Assembly: GCF_000519205.1 (NCBI RefSeq)
Contig: NZ_JAFB01000003.1
Span: 435,118 to 499,117 of the forward strand
Source of the DNA: Amycolatopsis taiwanensis DSM 45107
GTDB taxonomy: Bacteria; Actinomycetota; Actinomycetes; Mycobacteriales; Pseudonocardiaceae
Direction of reading: 5' to 3'
DNA length: 64,000 nt
Made by a program: the position numbers and the translations under genes. Under the pieces are notes generated by a model. That model searched no databases, was not told where the DNA came from, and worked only from the letters and a program-made list of their open reading frames with translations. Below are positions 51,420 to 59,952 of the stretch, piece after piece (the first letter of the stretch is position 1; each line of letters opens with the position of its first letter).

Positions 51420-52777
51420 TCGATCGACTCGCCATTTTCGGTGCCACAGGCGATCTTAGCGCACGCTACCTGTTGCCCGGACTGACCGCGCTCTGGACGG
51501 CCGGGCACCTCGGCGAAGGGTTCCAGCTGGCGTGCGCCGACCGGAGCGACTGGGACACCGAGCGGTTCCGGTCCTGGGCGACGGCGCAACTGGAACGGCA
51601 CGGCGGCGACTATCCGGCCGACGCCAGGAAGGCGATCGTGGCGTCCGCCCGCTTTCACCGCGCCGACGTCACCGACCCTGCCGGCGTCGCGGCGGTCATC
51701 GCCGGCGACCGGCCCATCGCCGTCTACCTCGCGCTTCCCCCTGCGCTGTTCTCCCGCTCGGTCTCCACCCTGCATCGCGCGGGACTGCCCGCGGGCAGCC
51801 GGATCGTGCTGGAGAAGCCGTTCGGCGAAGATCTGGACAGCGCGGTCGAGCTGAACCGGGTGCTCGCCGAGCTGGTGCCCGAGGACGCGGTGTTCCGGGT
51901 CGACCACTTCCTGGCGATGACCACCGTCGAGAACGTGCTCGGCAGCCGGCTCGCCAACCGGGTGCTCGAGCCCCTGTGGAACAGCGCCCACATCGCCGAA
52001 GTGGAGATCGTCTGGGACGAGCGCCTCACCCTGGAAGGCCGGGCGGGGTACTACGACCACGCCGGCGCGCTCAAGGACATGGTGCAGAACCATCTGCTGC
52101 AACTGCTGTGCCTGGTCGCCATGGAGCCCCCGATCAGCCTCGGCGAACGTGACCTGCGGAACCGGAAGGTCGACGTGCTGCGCTCGGTGCGGCCGCTGAC
52201 CGGCGAGGACGTGCTGCGCCGCACGCGCCGGGGACGCTACCTGGCGGGCCGTATCGATGGCCACGAAGTGCCCGCCTACACCGACGAGGACGGTGTGGAC
52301 CCGAGCCGGGACACCGAGACCTTCGCCGAGGTCGTGCTGGAGCTGGACAGCTGGCGCTGGTCGGGCACGAAGTTCCGGCTCCGCAGCGGCAAGGCGCTCC
52401 GGCGTGACCGCATGGAGGTCGCCGTCCACTTCCGGCCCGTGCCGCACCTGCCGTTCGGGCACAGCGGTGACGTCCTGCCGAACGTGCTCCGGTTCGGGCT
52501 CGACCCGGAGGGCCTGACCCTCGATCTGACCGGAACCGGTTCCCGCGCGCGGACGTTCGCACCGCTCCGGCTGACCGCGCAGATGCCGCAGTCCGAGCTG
52601 CCGCCCTACGGCCGGCTGCTCCTCGACGTGCTCACCGGGAACCCCGCCCTGTCCATCCGCGGCGACGAAGCCGAGGAGGCGTGGCGGGTGCTGGCCCCGG
52701 TGCTGTCGGCCTGGTCGGAGAATCTCGTTCCGCTCGAGGGGTATCCGGCCGGATCGGACGGGCCGGCCCCGCGCTAG
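51416..52777 (+). CDS. zwf: Glucose-6-phosphate dehydrogenase family protein, atypical active site
   Basis: 453 residues. FGATGDLSARYLLPGL is the NADP loop and VLEKPFGEDL the EKPFG motif. FRVDHFLAMTTVENVL (Asp163-His164) corresponds to the usual DHYLGKE active-site motif but has lost Gly and Lys (AM in their place). His226 (VQNHLLQLL) matches the catalytic base. The missing Lys normally contacts the sugar phosphate, so substrate preference may have changed, for example to free glucose or another sugar. Start is coupled to the GH15 stop. It is shorter than housekeeping Zwf (about 500) and is probably a paralogue. Confidence 0.82.
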   Translation: MIDRLAIFGATGDLSARYLLPGLTALWTAGHLGEGFQLACADRSDWDTERFRSWATAQLERHGGDYPADARKAIVASARFHRADVTDPAGVAAVIAGDRPIAVYLALPPALFSRSVSTLHRAGLPAGSRIVLEKPFGEDLDSAVELNRVLAELVPEDAVFRVDHFLAMTTVENVLGSRLANRVLEPLWNSAHIAEVEIVWDERLTLEGRAGYYDHAGALKDMVQNHLLQLLCLVAMEPPISLGERDLRNRKVDVLRSVRPLTGEDVLRRTRRGRYLAGRIDGHEVPAYTDEDGVDPSRDTETFAEVVLELDSWRWSGTKFRLRSGKALRRDRMEVAVHFRPVPHLPFGHSGDVLPNVLRFGLDPEGLTLDLTGTGSRARTFAPLRLTAQMPQSELPPYGRLLLDVLTGNPALSIRGDEAEEAWRVLAPVLSAWSENLVPLEGYPAGSDGPAPR

Positions 52778-52779
52778 CC

Positions 52780-52803
52780 GGTGTTCGAAGCGGCGGAGCC
52801 GTC
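52780..52803. repeat. Second copy of the GAAGCGGCGGAGCCG element
   Basis: GTGTTCGAAGCGGCGGAGCC lies between the converging G6PD and P450 genes and matches the element between purU and folD (16206-16227) over about 20 bases. The hairpin is weaker here because the right arm has changed. Confidence 0.45.
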
Positions 52804-52820
52804 GGCTTCTGACCGCGGGC

Positions 52821-54038
52821 TCACCACAGCACGGGAACGTTGTCCAACCCCCCGGCGAGCCGGTTCGAGCGGATTTCGAGCGCGTCCACGTCGACGGCGA
52901 GGCGCAGGCCGGGGAACCGGCGGAACAGTGCGGGGAACACGGTCCGGAGTTCGGTGCGGGCCAGGCTGGCGCCGATGCAGAAATGCGCGCCGTGCCCGAA
53001 GGCGAGGTGCGTGTTGGGCTTGCGCCCGGGATTGAACTCGTCGGGGTCGGCGAACACGGAATCGTCACGGTTTGCCGCGCCGTTGGAAATGATGACCGCG
53101 TCGCCACGCGCGATCGTCACCCCGCCGATCTCGACATCGTCGTGCGCGTACCGCAACAGGCCCATCCCACCGGGTGCGGCGATACGTAAGATCTCCTCGA
53201 CGGTCGGCTCCACCAGGTTGTCCGGGTCGGCGACGAACGCGTCCCGCCGGTCCTGCTCGGCGAGCAGGAACAGCACGCCGACGTCGATCCGGTTGGAGGT
53301 CGTCTCGTGCCCGGCGAAGAGCAGGCCGGCGGCCAGTTGCGTCAGCTTGTCGTTGTCGAACGTGGGATCCTCGGTCTGGGCCCGCACCAGGTCCGAGACG
53401 ACGTCGGGCCCCGGGTTCTTCCGCTTGTCCTCCGCCAGCCCGGCCATGTATTTCTTGAAGTCCATCATCGCCTGCTGCGCGTCCGCGCCCCCGTCGAGCA
53501 TGCCGATCCGGTCGGACAGCTGGCGGAAATGGTCGCGGTCGGCGTACGGCACACCCAGCAGTTCACAGATCACCAGGACGGGCAGCGGGAACGACAGCAG
53601 TTCGTGCAGGTTCACCGGCTCGCCGGGCGAACGGTCGCGCGCCGCCTGCATGTCGTCGAAGCAGCGGCCGGCCAGTTCTTCGATGTGGTCGGCGAGCCGG
53701 CGCATCCGCTTCGCGGAGAACGCGGGGACCAGCAGCTTCCGCATCCGGCTGTGTTCGCGTTCCTCGTTGTCGTAGTCGCCCATGGGACCGGCCTGAATCG
53801 CCGCTCTGGACACCTGTGACGCCTGTTCCGGCGCGGGATGGGACCGGCCGAACCGGCGGTCGGCGAAAATCTCCCGCGCCTCGGCGAAGGTGGTCACCAG
53901 CCAGGCGGGATCGCCGGCCGGGGTGGTCACCCTGGCCACCGGCCCTTCGCGCCGGAGCACGCGGTACAGCGGCGCGATTTCGAGCACGTTCGGCCGCTCG
54001 AACGGAAGCTGGGGCGCAGAATTCACCGTGCTGGTCAT
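52821..54038 (-). CDS. Cytochrome P450
   Basis: A 405-residue soluble bacterial P450. [18 protein letters not shown] holds the heme Cys354, [16 protein letters not shown] is the I-helix oxygen motif, [11 protein letters not shown] the ExxR motif, and FNPGRKPN the following loop. It resembles CYP105/107-type enzymes that hydroxylate macrolides, steroids and drugs. The PadR regulator gene ends 10 bases before its ATG, so it is expressed with and probably controlled by PadR. No ferredoxin gene is adjacent. Confidence 0.92.
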   Translation of the reverse strand: MTSTVNSAPQLPFERPNVLEIAPLYRVLRREGPVARVTTPAGDPAWLVTTFAEAREIFADRRFGRSHPAPEQASQVSRAAIQAGPMGDYDNEEREHSRMRKLLVPAFSAKRMRRLADHIEELAGRCFDDMQAARDRSPGEPVNLHELLSFPLPVLVICELLGVPYADRDHFRQLSDRIGMLDGGADAQQAMMDFKKYMAGLAEDKRKNPGPDVVSDLVRAQTEDPTFDNDKLTQLAAGLLFAGHETTSNRIDVGVLFLLAEQDRRDAFVADPDNLVEPTVEEILRIAAPGGMGLLRYAHDDVEIGGVTIARGDAVIISNGAANRDDSVFADPDEFNPGRKPNTHLAFGHGAHFCIGASLARTELRTVFPALFRRFPGLRLAVDVDALEIRSNRLAGGLDNVPVLW

Positions 54039-54048
54039 CGGCCTTCCC

Positions 54049-54582
54049 TCATTGCTCGTCGTTGCTGATGGTTTGACTCTCGGCGTGGATTCGGGCGCGG
54101 ACTCCCACCAGCCAGTCCAACTCGGCGTCCATCCGTTGGCACACCGCGTCGAGCACCAGCCGGCTCCATGGTTCCGCCTGCACCACGGCGTGCGTGGCGA
54201 GCCGGTCCCGCTCCCGCGTCAGCGCGGACTCCCGCACATCGAGCACCCGGAGTCTTTCCCCAGGCTGCAGCCACCCGAAGTTCGCCAGCCTCCCGAGGAA
54301 CTCCGAGTCGTTGAGCGCTAGCTCATCGGGAAGGTCGGCGAGCATGTCGTGCAGGAACTCCCGCCCCACGTCGGTGATCGTGTAGACGTGACGCGGTGGC
54401 TTGCCGGCCTGCTCCTCCGGGCTCCGTAGTACCGCGCCTGCGTCAACGAACCGGCGCAATGTGGGATACAGCGAGTTGTTCGACAGCGTGTGTCCTGTCG
54501 ATGCTTCCACCTCTTTGCGCAGCTCGTAGCCGTGCAGCGGCCCTCGGGCGAGCTTGGCCAGAAGCAGGATCTCGATCCACAC
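54049..54582 (-). CDS. PadR-family transcriptional repressor
   Basis: 177 residues. The N-terminal winged helix [20 protein letters not shown] and [20 protein letters not shown] is diagnostic of PadR, followed by a C-terminal helical dimer domain. It starts with GTG at 54582, at the edge of a palindrome and with a -10-like TACTGT inside it, so the transcript is probably leaderless and autorepressed. It precedes the P450 gene on the same strand; PadR ligands are often aromatic compounds, which suits a P450 inducer. Confidence 0.9.
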   Translation of the reverse strand: MWIEILLLAKLARGPLHGYELRKEVEASTGHTLSNNSLYPTLRRFVDAGAVLRSPEEQAGKPPRHVYTITDVGREFLHDMLADLPDELALNDSEFLGRLANFGWLQPGERLRVLDVRESALTRERDRLATHAVVQAEPWSRLVLDAVCQRMDAELDWLVGVRARIHAESQTISNDEQ

Positions 54583-54602
54583 CTAGGTTACAGTAACCTA
54601 GG
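54582..54602 (-). promoter_or_regulatory. PadR operator overlapping the padR promoter
   Basis: Ten-bp perfect arms CCTAGGTTAC (54582-54591) and GTAACCTAGG (54593-54602) flank one central base. On the minus strand the centre reads TACTGT, a TAnnnT -10 element placed 8-13 bases before the GTG. The right arm contains the stop codon of the upstream gene. Repressor binding would block the promoter directly. Confidence 0.75.
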
Positions 54603-56259
54603 GTCGAGGGGTTGTGAACCTACCTTTGAACGTCTGGATGTCGGCGGCGTCGCCGGCCAGGTTCTGCGCCCAGTCGATCGCGTCCTTCAGCGTCGGCCGC
54701 GGTCTGGCGTAAGCCTTGTCGAACGACCAGAACAGCTTCCGCTCCGCCAGCGGTTCCGCGGCGAGTTCGGCGACGACCAGCGAAGCGGGGACGTCCTTGT
54801 GACGCAAGAACTCCTCCCATTGCGGGCGTTGCATCTTCAGGTGCCGCAGTCCCTCCGACTCGTTCAGGTCGAGGACGCTTGCCGCGCTCGCATCGGTGAG
54901 GTCGAGCGCGTAGAGGCGAGGGCAAGACAGCAACGGCCGCAGATCGACCGGCTTTTCGGTGTGCAGTACGACCTTCCGCACCGTCGGATGGCCTGCTATG
55001 CCGGACAGATCGATGGTGCTCAGGTCGAGGTCGAGCACTTCGACCGGGGTATCGAGCAACGGTGAGAGATCGGCGCCGGGGCAGTTCCGCACCGAGACCT
55101 GCCACAACGCGGGCGCGCCGCGCAGGGGGCCGAAGTCGACCAAGGGTGCGTTGCTCACGGTGAGCTCGCGGGTCTCCGGACGCATTCCGCGAACCGGCGC
55201 GGCCTGGAGCCCGGTCACCTCGAGCGTGCAGGTCTTGTCGTAGTGGCGCTTGTGATGTTCCGGATCGCCGGCGTTGATCCACAGGCCGTCGTCACCGTGT
55301 TCGAAGGAACCAGAGGCCAGTGCCGCCACTTGCCTGCGAAGCAGGCTGGTCACCGAGTCGGTGACGTAGGTCGGGCCGTCGTCGTGGTCCCGCCCGATGA
55401 GGATCACCTGACCGGGCCGGCCGCGCGGGCCGGGCGCCATGTCGACGGCGAGATAGTTGCCGCAGCTGTCGGTCGCGAACGGAATCCAGGCGGGGTGGTC
55501 GCTGAGCCGCCGGATCGACAGCGGCGGCCCGAACTCGTTGATGAACGACTGGGAGACATAACGCCGCCACCCACGCGTTACCCACCAGCGTTCGTCCGCA
55601 CGGCAGTGCTCCGCCACCATCTCCAAGCCGAACCAGCCATAGCCGTGGAGCAGACCTCGCCCACCGTCACCGTCCACGAACGCATACAGGGCCTGGAGAT
55701 CCCGCGGCAGGGCGGCGTAAAACCCGGCCGTGATCTCCTGGCGATGCGACTGGCGCAGCGGAGGTGGCAGGTCCCGCCGGGAGTCCGGCCCGAGCACCTC
55801 CCCCAGCCGGCGCAGATACTCGCCGAGCAGGGCGACCGCTTCGCCGGGATCGCCTGCCTCGGGCGTGTCCGGGCAGGCCTGCAGCTCGCCGGGCTCGGCT
55901 GGTTCGGACTCCTGGTCGAGCACGTACCGGAACCCCCGGCCGCCCGAGCGGCCGAGCCGCTCGCTCAGGACCGCACGGTAGCGGCCCCGGGATTCGATCT
56001 CCAGTTCGATCGTGAGGTCGTCCGCCGCCTCCATCAACGTGTGCAGCTCTCGCATGCCGTCGAACACGTTGATGTCGTCCGCGTCGTAGTCGTCGAGTTC
56101 GCTCGGCTCGAACCGGAAGCCGCGGTGTCCGGCGCCGTCCGGGCCGGTCGCGTATCCGCGCAGCTCCGCGCGCTTCCAGCCGCGCGGAGCACCGGCGGCG
56201 ATCTCCTCGGCCATCGCCGTGAGCACGGCCGTGACCGCACTATCCCGGTTGTCGCTCAC
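54598..56259 (-). CDS. SMI1/KNR4 (SUKH)-domain protein with repeat-like C-terminus
   Basis: 553 residues. The middle part has SUKH features: PPPLRQSHRQEITAGFYAAL, LPRDLQALYAFVDGDGGRGL, and WIPFATDSCGNYLAVDMAPG followed by GRPGQVILIGRD. SUKH proteins are often toxin-immunity or adaptor proteins. The C-terminal 200 residues have leucine-rich-like turns (LTVSNAPLVDFGPLRG, LDLDLSTIDLSGIAGHPTV, LYALDLTDAS). It starts 14 bases after the membrane-anchored unknown and ends within the PadR operator. A role as immunity or stress protein is inference. Confidence 0.7.
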   Translation of the reverse strand: MSDNRDSAVTAVLTAMAEEIAAGAPRGWKRAELRGYATGPDGAGHRGFRFEPSELDDYDADDINVFDGMRELHTLMEAADDLTIELEIESRGRYRAVLSERLGRSGGRGFRYVLDQESEPAEPGELQACPDTPEAGDPGEAVALLGEYLRRLGEVLGPDSRRDLPPPLRQSHRQEITAGFYAALPRDLQALYAFVDGDGGRGLLHGYGWFGLEMVAEHCRADERWWVTRGWRRYVSQSFINEFGPPLSIRRLSDHPAWIPFATDSCGNYLAVDMAPGPRGRPGQVILIGRDHDDGPTYVTDSVTSLLRRQVAALASGSFEHGDDGLWINAGDPEHHKRHYDKTCTLEVTGLQAAPVRGMRPETRELTVSNAPLVDFGPLRGAPALWQVSVRNCPGADLSPLLDTPVEVLDLDLSTIDLSGIAGHPTVRKVVLHTEKPVDLRPLLSCPRLYALDLTDASAASVLDLNESEGLRHLKMQRPQWEEFLRHKDVPASLVVAELAAEPLAERKLFWSFDKAYARPRPTLKDAIDWAQNLAGDAADIQTFKGRFTTPRP

Positions 56260-56273
56260 GTGCGCCCCGCGCC

Positions 56274-57203
56274 TCAGCTGCGGTTACTCAGCAAGGCAAG
56301 GGCGAGTTCGTACTGCTCCCGCGTCGGCGGCCGTGTCCAGGTGCATCCCGGCATGTTGCGCTCCAGCATCCGCGCCATCACGACCGACAGGACGTCATGG
56401 GGCTCGGCGTAGCGCATGTGCGGCCTGGCTTCCCGATACTCGTTGGCCATCCGTTCGAAGCAGAACATCAGCGTGTTGATGTACTTGCTCTTCTCCACTT
56501 CGGCTCGATCGAAGGCCTCGAGGTACTCCGGGTTCTCCGGCTTCATGACGTCCTTCCAGACGTCCAGGCGGTTCTTGTAGTCCGGCGCCGGCCCGGCGAG
56601 CGCGTGCGCTTGGTCGTACATCCGGTCGACGTGCTGGGGATTCTTCACGAGCACGCCCATCGTGGCGTAGCCCTTGTCCTCGTCGGCATAGCCACCGGCG
56701 AACTCGTGGTCCACTCCCTGCGCATGCATCGCGGACATCACGGCGTCGGTGAACCGGTACTTGTCCATCCCGTCGATCTCTTCGACGCCCTCGCCCATCC
56801 ACTCGTCGTCGTAGTAGAGGACACCGAGCGTCTCGCCCTGCGCGGCCCGGTCCACCAACTCGCGGACGGCGCGTGCCGGATCCTGTATCGCGGCCGGTCC
56901 CATCGCGGCGAACTGTTCGGTCATGGAGAACAGCGAAATGAGCATCATCGGGCTGTAGACACGCAGGATTCCCTCTTCCCGCTTGGGATAGCAGCCGCCT
57001 TCGTTGTCGTCGAACGCTTCGAGGCCGGCCATGAACGCCTTCTCCTGTTCCGGCGTCAGTGTGAGCTCCCACGGCCACTTCTGCTCGACGTGGAACTTGT
57101 AGAAGTCCTCACCTTTGAGCGGGTCTCTGATCTTGAAGAACCACAGCGCGAACCCACCGACCGCGACTACGAGCACGCCGAGCACAACGAGAACGACCAG
57201 CAT
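56274..57203 (-). CDS. Membrane-anchored protein of unknown function
   Basis: 309 residues. One N-terminal hydrophobic segment (about 1-24, VVLVVLGVLVVAVGGFALWF) is followed by a charged soluble domain, probably outside the membrane or facing the cytoplasm as a signal anchor. No known motif was recognised; DNEGGCYPKREEGILRVYSP and GVLYYDDEWMGEGVEEIDGM are the most distinctive stretches. GGAGGTG lies 8 bases before the ATG at 57203. It is the first of a tight pair with the SUKH-domain gene, and the two may act together. Confidence 0.65.
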   Translation of the reverse strand: MLVVLVVLGVLVVAVGGFALWFFKIRDPLKGEDFYKFHVEQKWPWELTLTPEQEKAFMAGLEAFDDNEGGCYPKREEGILRVYSPMMLISLFSMTEQFAAMGPAAIQDPARAVRELVDRAAQGETLGVLYYDDEWMGEGVEEIDGMDKYRFTDAVMSAMHAQGVDHEFAGGYADEDKGYATMGVLVKNPQHVDRMYDQAHALAGPAPDYKNRLDVWKDVMKPENPEYLEAFDRAEVEKSKYINTLMFCFERMANEYREARPHMRYAEPHDVLSVVMARMLERNMPGCTWTRPPTREQYELALALLSNRS

Positions 57204-57306
57204 GAGCGAACACCTCCGGGGCGGGGGGACCTGGCGGCCTCTCCTCCGGACGAGAACCGTATCCGGTCCGTTATCCGGAAGATCATCAACCCTTCCCCCG
57301 CCGCCT

Positions 57307-57969
57307 TCAGACGCTGCGCAACACCGAGACGACGGCACCCAGGACAACAGCGCTGTCACCGTCGATGACGTCGTAATCGGGGTTGCGCGGTTCGAGATAA
57401 ACATGGCCGTTGCGGCGGCGATACACCTTGACGGTGGCCTCGTCGTCGATCATGGCGGCGACGATCTGGCCCGAATGAGCCTCGGATTGCTGTCGCACCA
57501 CGACGATATCGCCGTCACAGATCGCCGCATCGATCATCGAGTCACCGCGCACGCGTAACGCGAAAACGTTGCCACGCCCGGTAAGTCCGCGGGACAGCGT
57601 CAGAATGTCGTCGACGTGTTCGTCGGCCGCGATGGGAATTCCGGCGGCGATATCGCCGACCACCGGCACGGTCACCGAGTCGCCGGCAGGCTCCTCGGCC
57701 GGAGGTTGCCGGAGGAACGCACGCACATCGATCGGCCGGGCCATGGTGGTACCACGCCGGAGAAACCCCCGTTCCTCGAGGCTCGCCAGGTGTTTCGACA
57801 CCGACGACGAGGACCGCAGGCCGACCGCATCGCCGATCTGCCGAGTGCTCGGCGAATACCCGTACCTGACGACCCAGTCCCGGATCATGGCCAGGATCTG
57901 CCGCTGACGTGGCGGCAGGGTCGAGGTGTCCAGGTACTCGAACTCGGCAAGATCGTCGTATGCGGTCAC
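57307..57969 (-). CDS. lexA: LexA-family repressor
   Basis: 220 residues. The N-terminal winged helix LPPRQRQILAMIRDWVVRYG and GDAVGLRSSSSVSKHLASLE precedes the S24 peptidase domain. The self-cleavage site is Ala109-Gly110 (GDIAAGIPI), with catalytic Ser144 (RGDSMIDA) and Lys181 (EATVKVYRR). These are the features of an SOS repressor. The DNA-contact helix (STRQIGDAVGLRSSSSVSKH) departs from the usual actinobacterial version, and no GAAC-N4-GTTC box was found before the GTG start. It may therefore be a second LexA with different targets. The P450/SUKH genes follow on the same strand. Confidence 0.85.
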   Translation of the reverse strand: MTAYDDLAEFEYLDTSTLPPRQRQILAMIRDWVVRYGYSPSTRQIGDAVGLRSSSSVSKHLASLEERGFLRRGTTMARPIDVRAFLRQPPAEEPAGDSVTVPVVGDIAAGIPIAADEHVDDILTLSRGLTGRGNVFALRVRGDSMIDAAICDGDIVVVRQQSEAHSGQIVAAMIDDEATVKVYRRRNGHVYLEPRNPDYDVIDGDSAVVLGAVVSVLRSV

Positions 57970-58024
57970 CTGCGGAATCGTAGATCGTCGCGGGACTGCC
58001 CCGCCGTCGGCGTGATCGCGCGGC

Positions 58025-58190
58025 TCAGGCCGTGGCCAGCTCGCGGTCGGGACCGAACACCTCGTACCGAATCCGCTCGGCCGCCACGCCCCGCTTGAGC
58101 AGGGCCGCCTTGACGGCCGCCATGAACGGCACCGGTCCGCACAGGCTGGCGCTGGGCAGCGAGGCGACGAGCTCCTTCAGTAGGTCCAAG
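58025..58190 (-). pseudogene. 3' remnant of a flavohemoglobin/ferredoxin-reductase gene
   Basis: About 50 codons read LKELVASLPSASLCGPVPFM, AAVKAALLKRGVAAERIRYE and VFGP, the C-terminal NAD-binding end of flavohemoglobins (CGP.PFM and YEVFGP). Upstream the similarity stops and no start fits. The remainder of the 57970-58316 spacer shows only a GGAGGAGG ribosome site for the next gene. A deletion has removed the rest of the gene. Confidence 0.65.
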
Positions 58191-58316
58191 ATCCATTGGC
58201 GAGCAAGGGAATACCCCGGCGCCCCGGCCCGTTGAGATGGATGCAAACGCATAGACCCGGCGGTGCGGGCGCCGATGTGGGGCCCGGCACAGCGCGAATG
58301 TGGAGGAGGCACGGTC

Positions 58317-59504
58317 ATGCAGTTCGGAGTGTTCTCGGTCAGCGACATCACCCGGGACCCGGTTTCGGGCGAGACGCCGAGCGAGGCCGAGCGGATCGAC
58401 GCGATCGTGCGGATCGCGCAGAAGACCGAGGAGGTGGGGCTCGACGTGTTCGCCATCGGCGAGCATCACAACCCTCCGTTCTTCTCGTCCGCGCCGACGA
58501 CCCTGTTGTCCTACATCGCGGCGACCACCAAGAGGCTGATCGTCACCACGTCCACGACGCTCATCACGACGAACGACCCGGTGCGCATCGCCGAGGAGTA
58601 CGCGATGCTGCAGCATCTGTCGAAGGGACGGATGGACCTGATGCTCGGGCGCGGCAACACGGCCCCGGTGTATCCGTGGTTCGGTCAGGACATCCGTCAG
58701 GGCCTGCCGCTGGCGCTGGAGAACTACAACCTGCTGCACCGGCTGTGGCGGGAGGATGTGGTGGACTGGCAAGGAAAGTTCCGCACCCCGCTGCAGGGCT
58801 TCACCTCGATCCCGCGGCCGCTGGACGATGTGCCGCCGTTCGTTTGGCACGGCTCGATCCGCACCCCCGAGATCGCCGAACAGGCCGCTTATTACGGAGA
58901 CGGGTTCTTCGCGAATCACATTTTCTGGCCGAAGGAGCACTCCATGCGCCTGATCCGGCTCTACCGGCAGCGCTTCGCGCACTACGGCCACGGCACCGAG
59001 AAGCAGGCGATCATCGGCCTGGGTGGCCAGGCCTACCTCGCCAAGAAGTCGCAGGACGCCATCCGGGAATTCCGGCCGTACTTCAACGAAGCGCCGGTCT
59101 ACGGGCACGGCCCCTCGATGGAGGACTTCATGGACCTGACGCCGCTGTCGGTGGGCAGTCCCCAGGAAGTCATCGACAAGACCCTGACCTTCCGCGAGTA
59201 CTTCGGCGACTACCACCGCCAGTTGTTCCTCATGGACCACGCCGGGCTGCCGCTGAAGACCGTGCTGAACCAGTTGGACCTGCTCGGCGAGGAGGTCGTG
59301 CCCACCCTGCGCAAGGAGTTGGCCGCCAAGCGCGACCCGGAGGTCTCGGACGCTCCGACGCACGCCGGCCTGGTCCGGGCGAAGTACGGCGACGAGGCGC
59401 CCCGCCAGCCGCGTCCGAACGCCAACCGTGGTGACAACGTGACGGGCGCCTCGCCGTACCAGGACACCGCCCCGGCGGTCCGAGCCGACTACCCGAGCCT
59501 GTGA
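58317..59504 (+). CDS. LLM-class flavin-dependent oxidoreductase
   Basis: A 395-residue luciferase-like monooxygenase. VFSVSDITRD, VFAIGEHHNPPF, GRMDLMLGRGNTAPVYPWFG and FVWHGSIRTPEIAEQAAYYG are family landmarks of the flavin site. It uses reduced FMN or F420; the FMN reductase two genes on favours FMN. GGAGGAGG precedes the ATG at 58317. Its stop overlaps the GTG of the marR gene (GTGA). Substrate unknown. Confidence 0.88.
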   Translation: MQFGVFSVSDITRDPVSGETPSEAERIDAIVRIAQKTEEVGLDVFAIGEHHNPPFFSSAPTTLLSYIAATTKRLIVTTSTTLITTNDPVRIAEEYAMLQHLSKGRMDLMLGRGNTAPVYPWFGQDIRQGLPLALENYNLLHRLWREDVVDWQGKFRTPLQGFTSIPRPLDDVPPFVWHGSIRTPEIAEQAAYYGDGFFANHIFWPKEHSMRLIRLYRQRFAHYGHGTEKQAIIGLGGQAYLAKKSQDAIREFRPYFNEAPVYGHGPSMEDFMDLTPLSVGSPQEVIDKTLTFREYFGDYHRQLFLMDHAGLPLKTVLNQLDLLGEEVVPTLRKELAAKRDPEVSDAPTHAGLVRAKYGDEAPRQPRPNANRGDNVTGASPYQDTAPAVRADYPSL

Positions 59505-59932
59505 GCGCCGGCATGCCCCAGTTGGCCAACAACGCGTGGGAGGCGCTGCTGTCGGCGCACGCCCGCCTGATGAAGGAGTTCGCGGCCGAGGACATCTGGC
59601 AGGAGTTGTCCATGCGGGAGTACGACGTGCTCTACACGCTGTCCAAGTGCCGCGAACCCCTGCGTATCGGCGAACTGCACCGGCATGTCCTGCTCAGCCA
59701 GCCGGCGCTGTCGCGCATGGTGGACCGGCTCGTCGAGCGCGGGTTCATCGAGCGAGGGCCGGACCCCGCGGACGGGCGCGGCGTCCGGTTGTCGCTCACC
59801 GACACCGGCCGGGACGTCCAGCGGCGCATCGGCCGCCGGCATGCCCGTGACGTCGCCCGCGCCGTGACCGCCAGGTTGAGCACGGAAGAACTGCGGCAAC
59901 TGGAAACGATCTGCGGGAAGCTGGCCCGTTGA
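59501..59932 (+). CDS. MarR-family transcriptional regulator
   Basis: 143 residues. The winged helix-turn-helix LSMREYDVLYTLSKCREPLR, HVLLSQPALSRMVDRLVERG and DPADGRGVRLSLTDTGRDV is typical MarR, with the beta-wing Asp-Arg. It is encoded within the LLM oxidoreductase/FMN reductase operon with overlapping starts and stops, and probably regulates it in response to an aromatic or oxidant. Confidence 0.9.
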   Translation: MSAGMPQLANNAWEALLSAHARLMKEFAAEDIWQELSMREYDVLYTLSKCREPLRIGELHRHVLLSQPALSRMVDRLVERGFIERGPDPADGRGVRLSLTDTGRDVQRRIGRRHARDVARAVTARLSTEELRQLETICGKLAR

Positions 59933-59952
59933 CCAAGAACGAGGAAACAGAG

